NCBI RefSeq assembly: GCF_001640805.2
Contig: NC_066852.1
Coordinates: forward strand, 8,912,194 to 8,976,193
DNA from: Lates calcarifer
Taxonomy: Eukaryota; Chordata; Actinopteri; Centropomidae
DNA length: 64,000 nucleotides
Reading direction: 5' to 3'
Shown here: piece after piece, positions 58,901-64,000 of the stretch
Numbering within the stretch: position 1 is the stretch's first letter
How the letters are laid out: the number at the start of each line of letters is the position of its first letter
Translations under genes and position numbers: made by a program
Notes under the pieces: generated by a model
The model's input: only the letters and a program-made list of their open reading frames with translations
Told to the model about the DNA's origin: nothing
The model's database searches: none

Positions 58901-61715
58901 ACGAGGCGAACGACACACAATCCCGTAAATGTGGCACTTAATCTGTGGACATGTGTCAAGCTTTCAAATGTGGCATTACACACTCGCACACACAGTCACT
59001 GTGTTTGTGTCACCTCTCTGTACTTTGCCTATATTTTTTAATAGATTGCTTCCTGAAACACACAACCCTCTGCCTGTGCTTGTACCTTTCACTGAAGAGC
59101 ACCCTTTCTCTCTTTTCACTGTGTACAGTATATCTGTTACCCTCCTCCACTCTAAAAAATACCAGAGGCAAAATGCCTGCTTTTCTATTTCTTTGTTACA
59201 GAGGCTTCAAAAAAGCCCTCCTGCTTTGCAGAGCCAGAAACAGAAGGAGACACAGGATCTTTTGTCAAGTGCCGGTGTAATTCTTTCAGTCTCACAGTCG
59301 GGGGCTGCAGTGCTGATGTGGAAAATGAATGACACATAGATGGAAACATGGACAGGATAATGCCAGAGGAGTGGATATCTCTGTGCTGAACACACTGTTG
59401 TGATACTGTGAATGGAGAGGAGAAAGTTAATGTGGACTCACCCCACAGCCGTCTTCTTCATCTTGGCACAGAGCAGCAGGTCGGTGAAGAGGAAGACGTG
59501 TCGTAGCTTCCTGGAGCTTTCCGACACTTCCACCAGGAAGCCATCCTTCACCAGCTGACGGGCCTAAGAAAACACCTGGTGTCAAGCCTTGTTGTGCCAC
59601 CAATAAAAACACAATGCTGATGAACTTGACCCAACACTGGGCCAAACAGTGCTGAGTTTTGGCAACAATTGAAAGAAAAGAGTGAGAAAAACACCCTTGT
59701 TCTCAGGAAGATCAATGCATTTTTCCAAACTGTATCTATCTGGGCATGAACTGTTAGCATGTTCAAATTGTGGCTGCACAGGTTTCAACAAGGTCACTTT
59801 ATTGGCCACAAACCACCAACAACAGACACTAAAGTTGCAGTTTGCTTTAAAAAAAGAATCTTTCAGTTTATGTAACATTTAATTTAGCTTATTATAGGAT
59901 TGCACTTGATTCACGTCTGATTTAAACAATTGACATGCTCATATTTACAATGAAACAGGTTTTGCTGACTGGAGTAATTTCCTCTGTTCATGCTGGCCAT
60001 TAAAAGGTTCTTCTGCTTAAGCATTTCCAGTGGAAGTGCAAAGGTTTATCTCTTTATATGTTATGAGAATTCAGCAGTCTGAGCTACAAAATTCAAGTGA
60101 GTATTTTGCAGTTACACTCATATTACATACTACGACAAACACTATCTGGGGAAAGAAAAGGAGGGAATTTTCTACAAACATATAGTTATGTCTGTTTCAA
60201 GACGGATCCTTTAACTCATATTACCTCATATTTAACTTGTATGACATATTTTCTTAGGTCAAGACAATATGTCATTTCATCAGAAGTAAAGAAACTACAG
60301 ATGATGGACATAAAGATAGGGACTGATTTGAATACACATCAGTCAAAGGAAGCATACAGAGTATTAATACTGGCTGCCTTTCCCTGGATGGAATTTTTGC
60401 CTCCATCCAGGATGCACCCAACGACACAGCACCTGACTTCAAAGTCCATTCATTAGGATCTGTTTTTTTGCTGTGCCTCATTCATACTTTAGATGATGAG
60501 CGTCAGCACTGTACACTGTAATCACACACAATCCCACACACCTCTCCCTTGGGCGTGGTGACAGCGGTCCTGCGAGGGTCGATCTCCTCATTGATGGAGG
60601 AGAGGAAGTTCTGAGATATCCGCAGAGCGTCCTGCAGGAGGGGGAAGTCCGGGTGGTCCTTGGGAGTATGTTTCAGCAAATCCTGAAGCACATGCACAAA
60701 AAGGTAAGGCTACATAAACGCACACAGTCACAGTCTAATTGTACTGCGATAACACAGAAATAATTGTTGCTGTCTCTAACAACAGTGAATAAACTGTATT
60801 TTTGATGCATTAAAGTAATTTTGACCTTCCTCGGTATGTCATTAGAAATACATCCTCACTTTCTAATAACTGCGGGCGCTGCTCCATTCAAAAAGTAAGC
60901 AAACATTCTGATTTCATTTCACGTTCTTAATCAAAACATAACTGCACTGTATATACACAGCCCTCTTGAACACTGCAGTAATCTCTCTGAAAATCTCATT
61001 TCCTTGCTTTTGTTGAAGCAGCTTTCATCAGTATAGCAGGGTGATGAACAGGACAGCAGACTTGAGAGGCTTGAGCTCCTGTCTTCCTTCCAAAATGAAC
61101 GTCTGCAATTTTTTTTTTAACCACCTCTTATTTTGCATGAGTGACAGGAACATGACCTTTGTGAAAACACGCTCGCTAGCCGCGGATGCACTGGACATGT
61201 TGTTGTTCTGACAGCTTTATGCAAACTTATTCATGCAATACACTCCTGTAACCTAACCAGGCACATCCAGGCTTCTCTGCTTGCTTGATTGGCAGCTTCC
61301 ACTTTATTATTATTAATCATGCAAAGAGGCAGGCTTATTTAAGCTGGGAGGACACTGTGATAAACAACAAAAAGCAGGCTTTGACTTTTCAGCACTTGGC
61401 TGCTGTGTGGAGTTGCTAACCAAGATTTAAAATGTTATTCTCAAGGATGGATTTGCTGTGAATGTAGAAAGTCTATCAGAATGGCTTCAGTACAGTCTTT
61501 TTATTCTGGTTTGAGTGAATGAGTGTGTGTGTGTGTGTGTGTCATTAAGAGGGGCTTTAAGAGTAAGTTCACCAAGTAATGAAAAGAATATTTTCTCACT
61601 TATCTCTATAGGTATTATTTTGGTCGTGTGTGAACTGTTCTTTTAATGTACTATGTACTCACATGGAGGACCAGGGTGCTTCTGGTGACGCGATCAATAG
61701 GCTTGTAAAGGAGAG
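8300..61715 (-). CDS. abr: ABR RhoGEF/RhoGAP, C-terminal 627 residues over 17 exons
   Basis: ABR is a cytoplasmic and membrane-associated regulator of Rho GTPases. Its DH-PH part loads GTP on Rho-family proteins, and its RhoGAP domain speeds hydrolysis on Rac and Cdc42. Joining the 17 exons listed below gives one open frame with every phase matching. Order: end of DH (residues 1-64 of this part), PH (about 65-227), C2 (about 230-363), linker, then RhoGAP (about 421-610) with arginine finger R449 in [10 protein letters not shown]488 and R492 in [10 protein letters not shown], and N561 in [11 protein letters not shown]. The C-terminus is FSTDV, a class I PDZ ligand. ABR rather than paralogue [23 protein letters not shown] and [16 protein letters not shown] are ABR-type. 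The first codon here lies near residue 230 of the roughly 860-residue protein, so the 5' exons are outside the window. Confidence 0.95.
8530..8975 (+). repeat. unclassified interspersed repeat, copy A
   Basis: Matches the stretch at 41,675-42,020 in the same orientation. Shared blocks in order are 'agtgtacccatg', 'tatcactgaa', 'gaagaaaactta', 'caagttctgg', 'atctgactga', 'ttgcctctgtgggctgtgt' (copy B 'tatgagctgtgt') and 'cagctgctcctgc'-like ends. It lies in the last abr intron. No coding capacity or clear termini; family unknown to me. Confidence 0.6.
10529..10682 (-). CDS. abr: abr exon, RhoGAP (N561 segment)
   Basis: Codes the end of the split Arg547 and [20 protein letters not shown]... 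to [23 protein letters not shown] is the conserved RhoGAP block 3 with the structural Asn. The variable loop after it ([13 protein letters not shown]) is two residues longer than in human ABR as I recall it. Acceptor at 10683, donor CAG|GTACCT at 10528. Confidence 0.95.
11013..11118 (-). CDS. abr: abr exon, RhoGAP middle
   Basis: Codes [20 protein letters not shown] and [14 protein letters not shown], RhoGAP helices between the arginine-finger block and the SLHN block. Splices in phase at both ends (Ala512 and Arg547 codons are split). Acceptor CTTTGCAG at 11119, donor ACG|GTACAC at 11012. Confidence 0.95.
11290..11424 (-). CDS. abr: abr exon, Rho[14 protein letters not shown] block
   Basis: Codes [18 protein letters not shown], then [15 protein letters not shown] and [12 protein letters not shown]488 and R492 are the family's conserved basic pair. 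[10 protein letters not shown] separates ABR from BCR, which has a different sequence here. Acceptor CCGCAG at 11425, donor ATAG|GTGCGA at 11289. Confidence 0.96.
11929..12068 (-). CDS. abr: abr exon, RhoGAP arginine finger
   Basis: Codes [20 protein letters not shown], then [16 protein letters not shown] and [11 protein letters not shown]449 in GIYRISG is the arginine finger inserted into the GTPase active site. Entry completes Lys420, exit begins Asn467. Donor CCA|GTAAGA at 11928. Confidence 0.96.
12274..12383 (-). CDS. abr: abr exon, linker into RhoGAP
   Basis: Codes [20 protein letters not shown] and [16 protein letters not shown], the segment between C2 and the GAP core. Basic LKRTPSKKQ is conserved in ABR/BCR. 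Acceptor ATCTTCAG at 12384, donor AAA|GTATGT at 12273. Confidence 0.95.
12737..12796 (-). CDS. abr: abr exon, C2-GAP linker (first exon after the 32.8-kb intron)
   Basis: Exactly 20 codons, [20 protein letters not shown], phase 0 at both ends. It follows GKGQVQ of the C2 exon in full-length abr, and would follow LLRQK in the predicted short isoform. Acceptor TCTTTCAG at 12797, donor GGG|GTAAGG at 12736. Confidence 0.93.
13599..13603 (-). terminator. RNA polymerase III T5 terminator
   Basis: TTTTT on the minus strand, four bases after the tRNA-Val 3' end. Confidence 0.8.
13608..13680 (-). tRNA. tRNA-Val (anticodon AAC)
   Basis: 73-nt cloverleaf on the minus strand. Acceptor GTTCCCG pairs with CGGGAAC, with discriminator A. 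Anticodon stem TTCGC/GCGAA encloses loop CTAACAC with anticodon AAC. T-arm CTCGG-TTCGAAA-CCGGG gives the B box GGTTCGAAACC. The T-stem has one T:G wobble where the common vertebrate gene has C:G. A TTTTT terminator follows at 13599-13603. CCA is not encoded, as expected. It lies in an abr intron on the same strand. Confidence 0.97.
16513..16517 (-). terminator. RNA polymerase III T5 terminator, second tRNA
   Basis: TTTTT on the minus strand just past the second tRNA-Val gene. Confidence 0.8.
16522..16594 (-). tRNA. tRNA-Val (anticodon AAC), second copy
   Basis: Identical over all 73 nt to the copy at 13,608-13,680, including the T:G wobble in the T-stem. Its immediate flanks are also shared: AAAAAGTGC on one side and TGGCTG plus a related C/T-rich stretch on the other. 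This points to a local duplication. TTTTT terminator at 16513-16517. Confidence 0.97.
17400..17530. promoter_or_regulatory. candidate conserved intronic element
   Basis: Dense homeodomain-like cores (GATTAAATATTCATT, TTTAATTAG, TTTTATTAG) with CAGCTG E-box and GCTG-rich spacers, in otherwise bland intron. The texture resembles vertebrate conserved non-coding elements; conservation itself cannot be seen in one genome. Confidence 0.25.
19025..19600. promoter_or_regulatory. candidate conserved intronic enhancer with CArG box
   Basis: This block is less AT-rich and more information-dense than its surroundings. It has a perfect CArG box (SRF site) CCTAATTAGG at 19032-19041, CCAAT-like CCAATAAAAGG near 19220, an inverted repeat GGCCT-atataaa-AGGCC around 19268-19285, and a CCTAATATCTCATCTGCACTAATCA-like run of homeodomain sites. 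TAATTAGGTG recurs at 19723-19732. No coding frame or RNA fold is evident. Enhancer function is inference. Confidence 0.3.
20995..21018 (+). repeat. (TG)12 microsatellite
   Basis: Uninterrupted TG dinucleotides. Confidence 0.95.
22264..22449 (-). CDS. abr: predicted alternative first exon of abr (GAP-only isoform)
   Basis: From ATG at 22449 the minus strand codes 62 residues: [20 protein letters not shown], then a Gln/Cys/His-rich part and [18 protein letters not shown], followed by AAG|GTCTCT. Splicing there to 12,796 keeps phase 0 (LLRQK-LDPQTV) and makes a 326-residue protein with the linker and complete RhoGAP domain but no DH, PH or C2. Human ABR is known to have short isoforms with alternative first exons, which supports the idea. 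The donor lacks the usual A/G at +3, and no upstream acceptor is evident, as expected of a first exon. The region just upstream (to 22,960) is CT-rich on this strand and less AT-rich, promoter-like. Confidence 0.65.
22560..22960 (-). promoter_or_regulatory. abr: possible internal abr promoter, CT/GA-rich
   Basis: Upstream of the alternative first exon. It contains a long (CT)n tract on the minus strand (22845-22910) and several CpGs, and no TATA box. Purine/pyrimidine tracts of this kind often mark TATA-less vertebrate promoters. Inference from position and composition. Confidence 0.3.
24465..24955 (-). mobile_element. pogo-like DNA transposon remnant
   Basis: The minus strand from 24,685 codes [20 protein letters not shown], then [14 protein letters not shown] and [14 protein letters not shown]. 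This is the helix-turn-helix start of pogo/CENP-B-type DNA-binding domains; the frame then leaves the family and stops at 24,497. The flanks carry inverted ends: 'tataagccgc' near 24,498 and 'gcggcttata' near 24,921, followed by 'ttacggtaa', a terminus I associate with fish pogo elements. The DDE catalytic part is absent, so this is a short non-autonomous or deleted copy. Confidence 0.65.
26145..26420. repeat. probable teleost interspersed repeat
   Basis: 'aaagtgggactacgtaacctttgagaga' and 'aacaggagttttactgatgca' resemble a common fish repeat as I remember it. Ends not defined, old copy, no coding capacity. Confidence 0.35.
27785..28125. promoter_or_regulatory. candidate conserved intronic element
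   Basis: Contains CTTAATTATAG, GGAGATAAATTAATGATCAATTTAATGA-type homeodomain clusters, CTTTGAGATC (TCF/LEF-like) and ATGAATATG octamer-like words within a few hundred bases. No coding or repeat explanation. Conservation must be tested. Confidence 0.25.
28383..28460 (+). repeat. tRNA-derived SINE fragment
   Basis: 'cacagtaaaaaggtcctagg', then 'ctcaaatcc' (a decayed B box), 'agctggggcctctcactgtg' and 'catgttct' follow the order of a widespread fish SINE with a tRNA-like head. Strongly mutated. Confidence 0.5.
28557..29065 (+). repeat. teleost interspersed repeat ('gctaagctaagctaac' family), copy 1
   Basis: Includes 'tatgctaagctaagctaact', 'gagagtggtactgatcatctcatct' and, at the end, 'cccaaaaatgtcaaactatttctttac'. 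This is the recognisable tail of a very common fish repeat. Copy 2 is at 36,825-37,045. Confidence 0.65.
29285..29470. promoter_or_regulatory. candidate conserved intronic element
   Basis: A CpG-containing, balanced-composition island (ggtgacgcggcggcaggct, aaaaatgacgtgatgaa, gccacgacgggctgggtgac) in AT-rich intron. It has a TGACGT CRE half-site and GATTTAATG. No frame or repeat explains it. Confidence 0.25.
29562..29582 (+). repeat. (GT)n microsatellite
   Basis: About 10 GT units followed by a G-rich stretch, including a nine-G run near 29,661. Confidence 0.9.
32888..32924 (+). repeat. poly(T) tract, 37 nt
   Basis: Uninterrupted T run. It could be the A-tail of a minus-strand retrotransposed copy, but the sequence to its right shows no recognisable element. 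Confidence 0.9.
36677..36722 (+). repeat. (GA)23 microsatellite
   Basis: Perfect GA repeat of 46 nt. Confidence 0.95.
36825..37045 (+). repeat. teleost interspersed repeat, copy 2
   Basis: 'gctaagctaaccagctgctggctgtagcttcagacagatgtaagagtggtatcaatctgctaatc' in order, then 'attttccaagatgtcaaacta'. Same family as 28,557-29,065, closer to the consensus I remember. Confidence 0.7.
40205..40244 (+). repeat. (CA)20 microsatellite
   Basis: Perfect CA repeat of 40 nt. Confidence 0.95.
41675..42020 (+). repeat. unclassified interspersed repeat, copy B
   Basis: Partner of 8,530-8,975: same order of blocks ('gtacccatg', 'tatcactgaa', 'gaagaaaactta', 'caagttctgg', 'atctgactga', 'gcctctatgagctgtgtgc', 'cagctgctcctgct'). 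Copy B lacks part of the middle of copy A. The two sit in different abr introns about 33 kb apart. Confidence 0.6.
42642..42962 (-). other. unrecognised 106-codon open frame
   Basis: ATG to stop on the minus strand within the big abr intron. The translation is protein-like in composition ([34 protein letters not shown]) rather than the low-complexity output of most chance frames here. I see no family motif, promoter or splice sites. It could be a transposon-derived fragment or chance. Confidence 0.2.
45556..45687 (-). CDS. abr: abr exon, C2 domain end
   Basis: 44 codons, phase 0 both ends: [20 protein letters not shown], then [16 protein letters not shown] and [28 protein letters not shown] is a hallmark of ABR/BCR C2. 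Acceptor CCAATAG at 45688, donor CAG|GTAAGA at 45555. Confidence 0.96.
45786..45883 (-). CDS. abr: abr exon, C2 domain middle
   Basis: Codes [20 protein letters not shown] and [12 protein letters not shown] after completing Asn287. Matches the central strands of the ABR C2 domain. Acceptor TTCTTTTTAG at 45884; the donor is the less usual GAA|GTCAGT at 45785. Confidence 0.96.
46270..46502 (+). repeat. teleost interspersed repeat ('ttaatcatttaacca' family)
   Basis: 'aattgttttcattatttaataatctacca', 'attaatcatttaaccatttctccataaaat', 'ggatctaaaaccagtgaat' and final 'gatcaatcaaccagtcgattcagctc' follow, in decayed form, a common fish repeat whose ends are rich in ATTAATCGATTAAT. Confidence 0.6.
49375..49439 (+). 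repeat. (CA)32 microsatellite
   Basis: Perfect 65-nt CA tract, the longest dinucleotide repeat in the window; the minus strand is (TG)n, able to adopt Z-DNA. Confidence 0.97.
50805..50879 (-). CDS. abr: abr exon, C2 domain start
   Basis: Codes [20 protein letters not shown] and KESA, the first C2 strands ([17 protein letters not shown] is conserved). Both end codons (Asp262, Asn287) are split and match. Acceptor TTTTCCAG at 50880, donor CCA|GTAAGT at 50804. Confidence 0.96.
52917..52946 (+). repeat. (TG)15 microsatellite
   Basis: Perfect TG repeat. Confidence 0.95.
53885..54260. promoter_or_regulatory. candidate conserved intronic element downstream of C2-proximal exon
   Basis: A balanced, CpG-containing block (ggtcggccagatggctttaatgtcacc, agccgttgcaacgcggagatc, ctgctacgcgctagatgag) just inside the intron. 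The minus strand stays open from abr exon 54,372-54,476 to 53,884. Either a regulatory element or a coding extension by intron retention; neither is proven. Confidence 0.25.
54372..54476 (-). CDS. abr: abr exon, PH-C2 linker
   Basis: Codes [20 protein letters not shown] and [14 protein letters not shown]. Asp227 and Asp262 codons are split and restored on splicing. [26 protein letters not shown] is nearly identical to human ABR as I know it. Acceptor TTGTCCAG at 54477, donor ACG|GTAAGA at 54371. Confidence 0.96.
54637..54712 (-). CDS. abr: abr exon, PH domain C-terminal helix
   Basis: Codes [20 protein letters not shown] and KLQKK: the last PH strand and the helix with the invariant PH tryptophan (W216 of this partial protein). 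Acceptor AATCTAG at 54713, donor AAG|GTAACA at 54636. Confidence 0.96.
54964..55083 (-). CDS. abr: abr exon, PH domain insert
   Basis: Codes [20 protein letters not shown], then [20 protein letters not shown]: the basic linker helix and next PH strand. The acceptor is TGTACAG at 55084, chosen because it keeps phase 0; an AG four bases further (GAAAG) would shift frame. The TG-rich run before it serves as polypyrimidine tract. Donor AAG|GTAAAT at 54963. Confidence 0.94.
55084..57117 (-). other. abr: abr intron, 2.0 kb
   Basis: No gene or clear repeat seen; AT-rich with poly-T stretches. Confidence 0.7.
57118..57286 (-). CDS. abr: abr exon, PH domain
   Basis: Codes [18 protein letters not shown], a fast-evolving acidic loop ([19 protein letters not shown]) and [19 protein letters not shown], a helix. 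[10 protein letters not shown] and the [13 protein letters not shown] helix are ABR/BCR signatures. Completes Gly105. Acceptor TTCTGCAG at 57287, donor AAG|GTAAAT at 57117. Confidence 0.96.
57287..59441 (-). other. abr: abr intron, 2.2 kb
   Basis: Contains the teleost repeat at 57,725-58,180 and otherwise no recognisable gene. Confidence 0.7.
57725..58180 (+). repeat. teleost interspersed repeat ('gtacatttactcaag' family)
   Basis: 'gtaactaggtacatttactcaagaactgcactcaagtacaa', 'gaggtactactccactacatttcagaggtgaatattg' and 'acttgtacatttagctgctaatactt' match a very common fish repeat rich in 'actccactacatttcagag'. Confidence 0.7.
59442..59563 (-). CDS. abr: abr exon, PH domain start
   Basis: Codes [20 protein letters not shown], then [20 protein letters not shown]: the first four PH strands, with the canonical VFLFTDLLL strand. 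Phase 0 entry after PKGE. Acceptor TTTTCTTAG at 59564, donor GGG|GTGAGT at 59441. Confidence 0.96.
60542..60682 (-). CDS. abr: abr exon, DH domain end
   Basis: 47 codons in phase 0: [64 protein letters not shown] is the conserved last DH block that contacts the GTPase. The donor GAG|GTGTGT (60541) is weaker than most here. Acceptor TGCTTCAG at 60683. Confidence 0.96.
61290..61430. promoter_or_regulatory. candidate conserved intronic element
   Basis: TTGATTGGCAGC, TTATTATTATTAATCATGCAAAG (octamer/POU-like ATGCAAA) and TTTAAGCTGGGAGGACACTGTGATAAAC occur close together, between two abr DH exons. No repeat or coding explanation seen. Confidence 0.25.
61663..61715 (-). CDS. abr: abr exon, DH domain (most 5' exon in window)
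   Basis: Codes [17 protein letters not shown] after completing an Ala codon; the DH motif [11 protein letters not shown] is diagnostic. Acceptor CCCCCACAG at 61716, donor CAT|GTGAGT at 61662. The exon that would supply the first base of the split Ala codon is not found up to 64,000. Confidence 0.95.
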
Positions 61716-64000
61716 CTGTGGGGGAGAGAAAGACAGGGCTCTGAGTCAGTGTTGCACACACGTCAATACACACAGACACACACATTCACACACAGGAGGT
61801 CAGGACAGACACTCCCACTCAGCTCACACAGAGTTAAACACAGCACCTATAGCATGACTGTGTAAATCCTTAGGGTTGATGTTCAACATACTGAAAGCAA
61901 GCATAGACCCTGCTGAACTGTCCGTTAGCATGACATGTAGCCAAACCCGACCTTTGACCTCCCTGTCAGGATAAACACAGGATCACATATTGTTACTTTA
62001 AAAGTAACAGTAATGTGTGATGTTCTGTAGGCTGGAGTGAATGCAGCAGTTTGTTACTGCACAATGTAGGGATGGACACACACACAGACTGAATGCAGGC
62101 TGCTTAACATGCAGTCCAACTCCAGTCTAACTTCAGCCTCCCATTGGTTCCTAAACAGTCTGCTTCTACTGCATATTTAGACTGCTTCTAGGTAAACTAC
62201 TGCCTGGACAGTGGACTTTGAGAGAGTCGTCCATGAATACCAATATAAACAGCACAAAGTTATGCATATATTTATTAAAAAGTGCAATAAAACAGACTCA
62301 TGCCCACACGCCTCCACTCCTGTCTCTAAGTCAGTTTAAATCTGCACTGCCACACTTGGCTGGATTCCCCTGGGACGGCTTTGCCGCTGAGGTAGTGTGA
62401 ACAGCAGCAGGTCTGACATACATGACAGCTCTAGGTGAGAAACTCCCACAGACAGGACAGAGGGGAAAAAATAGGAGATAGGCAGCAGGCAAGACAGCAG
62501 AACCCCAGGGGAGAGACGAATAAGAAGCAAACACACATATAGATGTAAAAGATGAGGTGGGGGAGGGGACTTTCATTCTGGATTTCCTCTGTCAGAACTA
62601 GGTCCAGCAACTGTGTAATGAAATGCCAAAAATGTCTCATGGTCTCAAAATAATAATGCCACTAGTGTCGCGAGGCGCTGTTAAAAAAAGAAAAAGAAAA
62701 AAAAAAGCTCGTTGCTCTACACATATGCTAAAAAAGAAAGAAAGTAAGGATAAAAAACAAATCCAATCCACAAGGGCATATAAATTATGGAACCAGCTGA
62801 TGATGTTCCACTCAGTGATCAAGCTAATCTCCATTTATTATAGGGAAAATTACAGATTTAAAGTAAGCGACTTTAAAACCAGAGGGAAGAAAAAGCCTGC
62901 CAACTGAAACAGAGAGAAGTGATCTGCCTTCTGTATGCAGGGCAGGTCGTCCCAGACAGACAGTGCTCTGCTCCCACAGAGAGGTAGAAACACAGCTACA
63001 CTTCCCCTTGAATGTTACACTTATCTGTTTAAACCATTGAACATTGCTCCCTTCTGTTGTAGACCAGTGATGTTATGATATCTCTCTCTTGCTCTCTCCC
63101 TCTGTGCTCTCACTTTTTGAGTGTTAATTCTCCTTTCTTCTCGTTCAAGTATAAGAAATAAAAAAGCGAGAGCAGCAACCTACAGGGAACACATTCAGAT
63201 ACACTGATAGAGCTTGTCATATTAAACTTTACACCCCCTATACACGCTCTCATATACTCATATATACATACATACACACTCAGTGACTGTGTGAGACCAA
63301 AGAGAATTTTCTACAGGGCCTTGCTGATGCACTTTGAAGTTTCTCCACCCCTCTGGTCATTAATAATGCGGCCTCCATCAATGGTCCTGGCTCAGTGAAC
63401 CAATACTGCTACCTCCTGGAGGATTTACTACAGGACCTGCACTGACTGCAAGGAGAGTGTGAACACCATCTAATTATGCATGTGCAGCTTTGTATTCACC
63501 TCGTGTAGAGGCACTTCAGGAAAGTTTAGGTGAGTTGATTACTTTGGGTACAACACAAGAATCACATCTTAGGACAGTACATGTAAGTACTTCTGTTGTG
63601 ACTATGTTAGCGGTTAGAAGTCAAGACTTCAGCTGTATTGATTATTTTCTAGTTTGTGCTGTATGTCTGAAATATCATTGCAACTCAGTTCTATTTGGAA
63701 ACAAGAATTTGTAGCTACACTCATCCTCTGGGGATCATGAATGTGAAATCGATCAGTAGTTTTCTGATGTTTCTGTCTGGACAGAGTCACATACTGGTTG
63801 CAGAAACCCAGAAACCCAGGTAACAACAACCATTTACTGTTTTTGAGACACTGGCATATGCTAACTTGGTTCATCCTTAACTGTTTTAAACATGCAGAGA
63901 AACCATTTCTGCTCTTCCCATTTTTGGTTTTCTTTCTGTGTAATTATATATGCAGAGATATGAATAATTAGAATACTAGCTGTTCCAGGGAAACCTCATA
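61716..64000 (-). other. abr: abr intron, continuing beyond window
   Basis: No further abr exon is visible. A small enhancer-like patch (CTCTGGTCATTAATAATGCGGCC) lies near 63,350. The open frame at 62,623-62,907 (+) is lysine-rich and looks like chance. Confidence 0.65.

Noticed and set aside
8300..61715. Gene could be bcr instead of abr
   Set aside because: Several diagnostic stretches ([40 protein letters not shown]) are ABR-type; BCR differs at each as I know it.
62623..62907. Lysine-rich 94-codon plus frame resembling a nuclear protein
   Set aside because: Produced by A-rich sequence.

Overview
This window is vertebrate nuclear DNA, most likely from a spiny-rayed teleost fish. The signs are a gene split into many short exons with GT/AG splice sites, long CA/TG and GA microsatellites, degenerate interspersed repeats of kinds I know from fish genomes, two tRNA genes inside an intron, and a protein that follows vertebrate ABR exon by exon. 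There are no operons, Shine-Dalgarno sites or CRISPR arrays.

Two protein-coding loci can be supported, both on the minus strand. On the left (about 1.1-4.7 kb) is a small gene I do not recognise. It has a TATA-box promoter, a 73-bp first coding exon and a second exon that splices in perfect phase. The 264-residue product is very acidic and disordered, with three SUMO-interacting-motif-like stretches, a DSGYST phosphodegron-like site and a basic nuclear localisation signal. A strong internal donor and a strong acceptor, in matching phase, predict a second isoform with a hydrophobic C-terminus. Several more donor-like sites lie downstream.

From about 6.8 kb to the right edge runs abr (active BCR-related RhoGEF/RhoGAP). 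Its C-terminal 17 coding exons are assigned to the base. They encode 627 residues: the end of the DH domain, the PH domain, the C2 domain, the RhoGAP domain with arginine finger, and a C-terminal PDZ ligand. The roughly 230 N-terminal residues lie beyond 64,000. A 32.8-kb phase-0 intron (12,797-45,555) separates the C2 exons from the last C2-to-GAP linker exon. Inside it, at 22.3-22.4 kb, is a 62-codon open exon that joins in frame to the GAP part and would give a 326-residue GAP-only protein.

The same intron holds two tRNA-Val(AAC) genes (13.6 and 16.5 kb), a pogo-like transposon remnant (24.5 kb), other repeats, and AT-rich homeodomain-site-like blocks that could be conserved enhancers. The rest is intron or intergenic sequence in which I see no gene. 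I found nothing that amounts to an obviously new multi-gene system. The most novel items are the unrecognised acidic nuclear protein with its alternative splicing, and the GAP-only abr promoter/exon.
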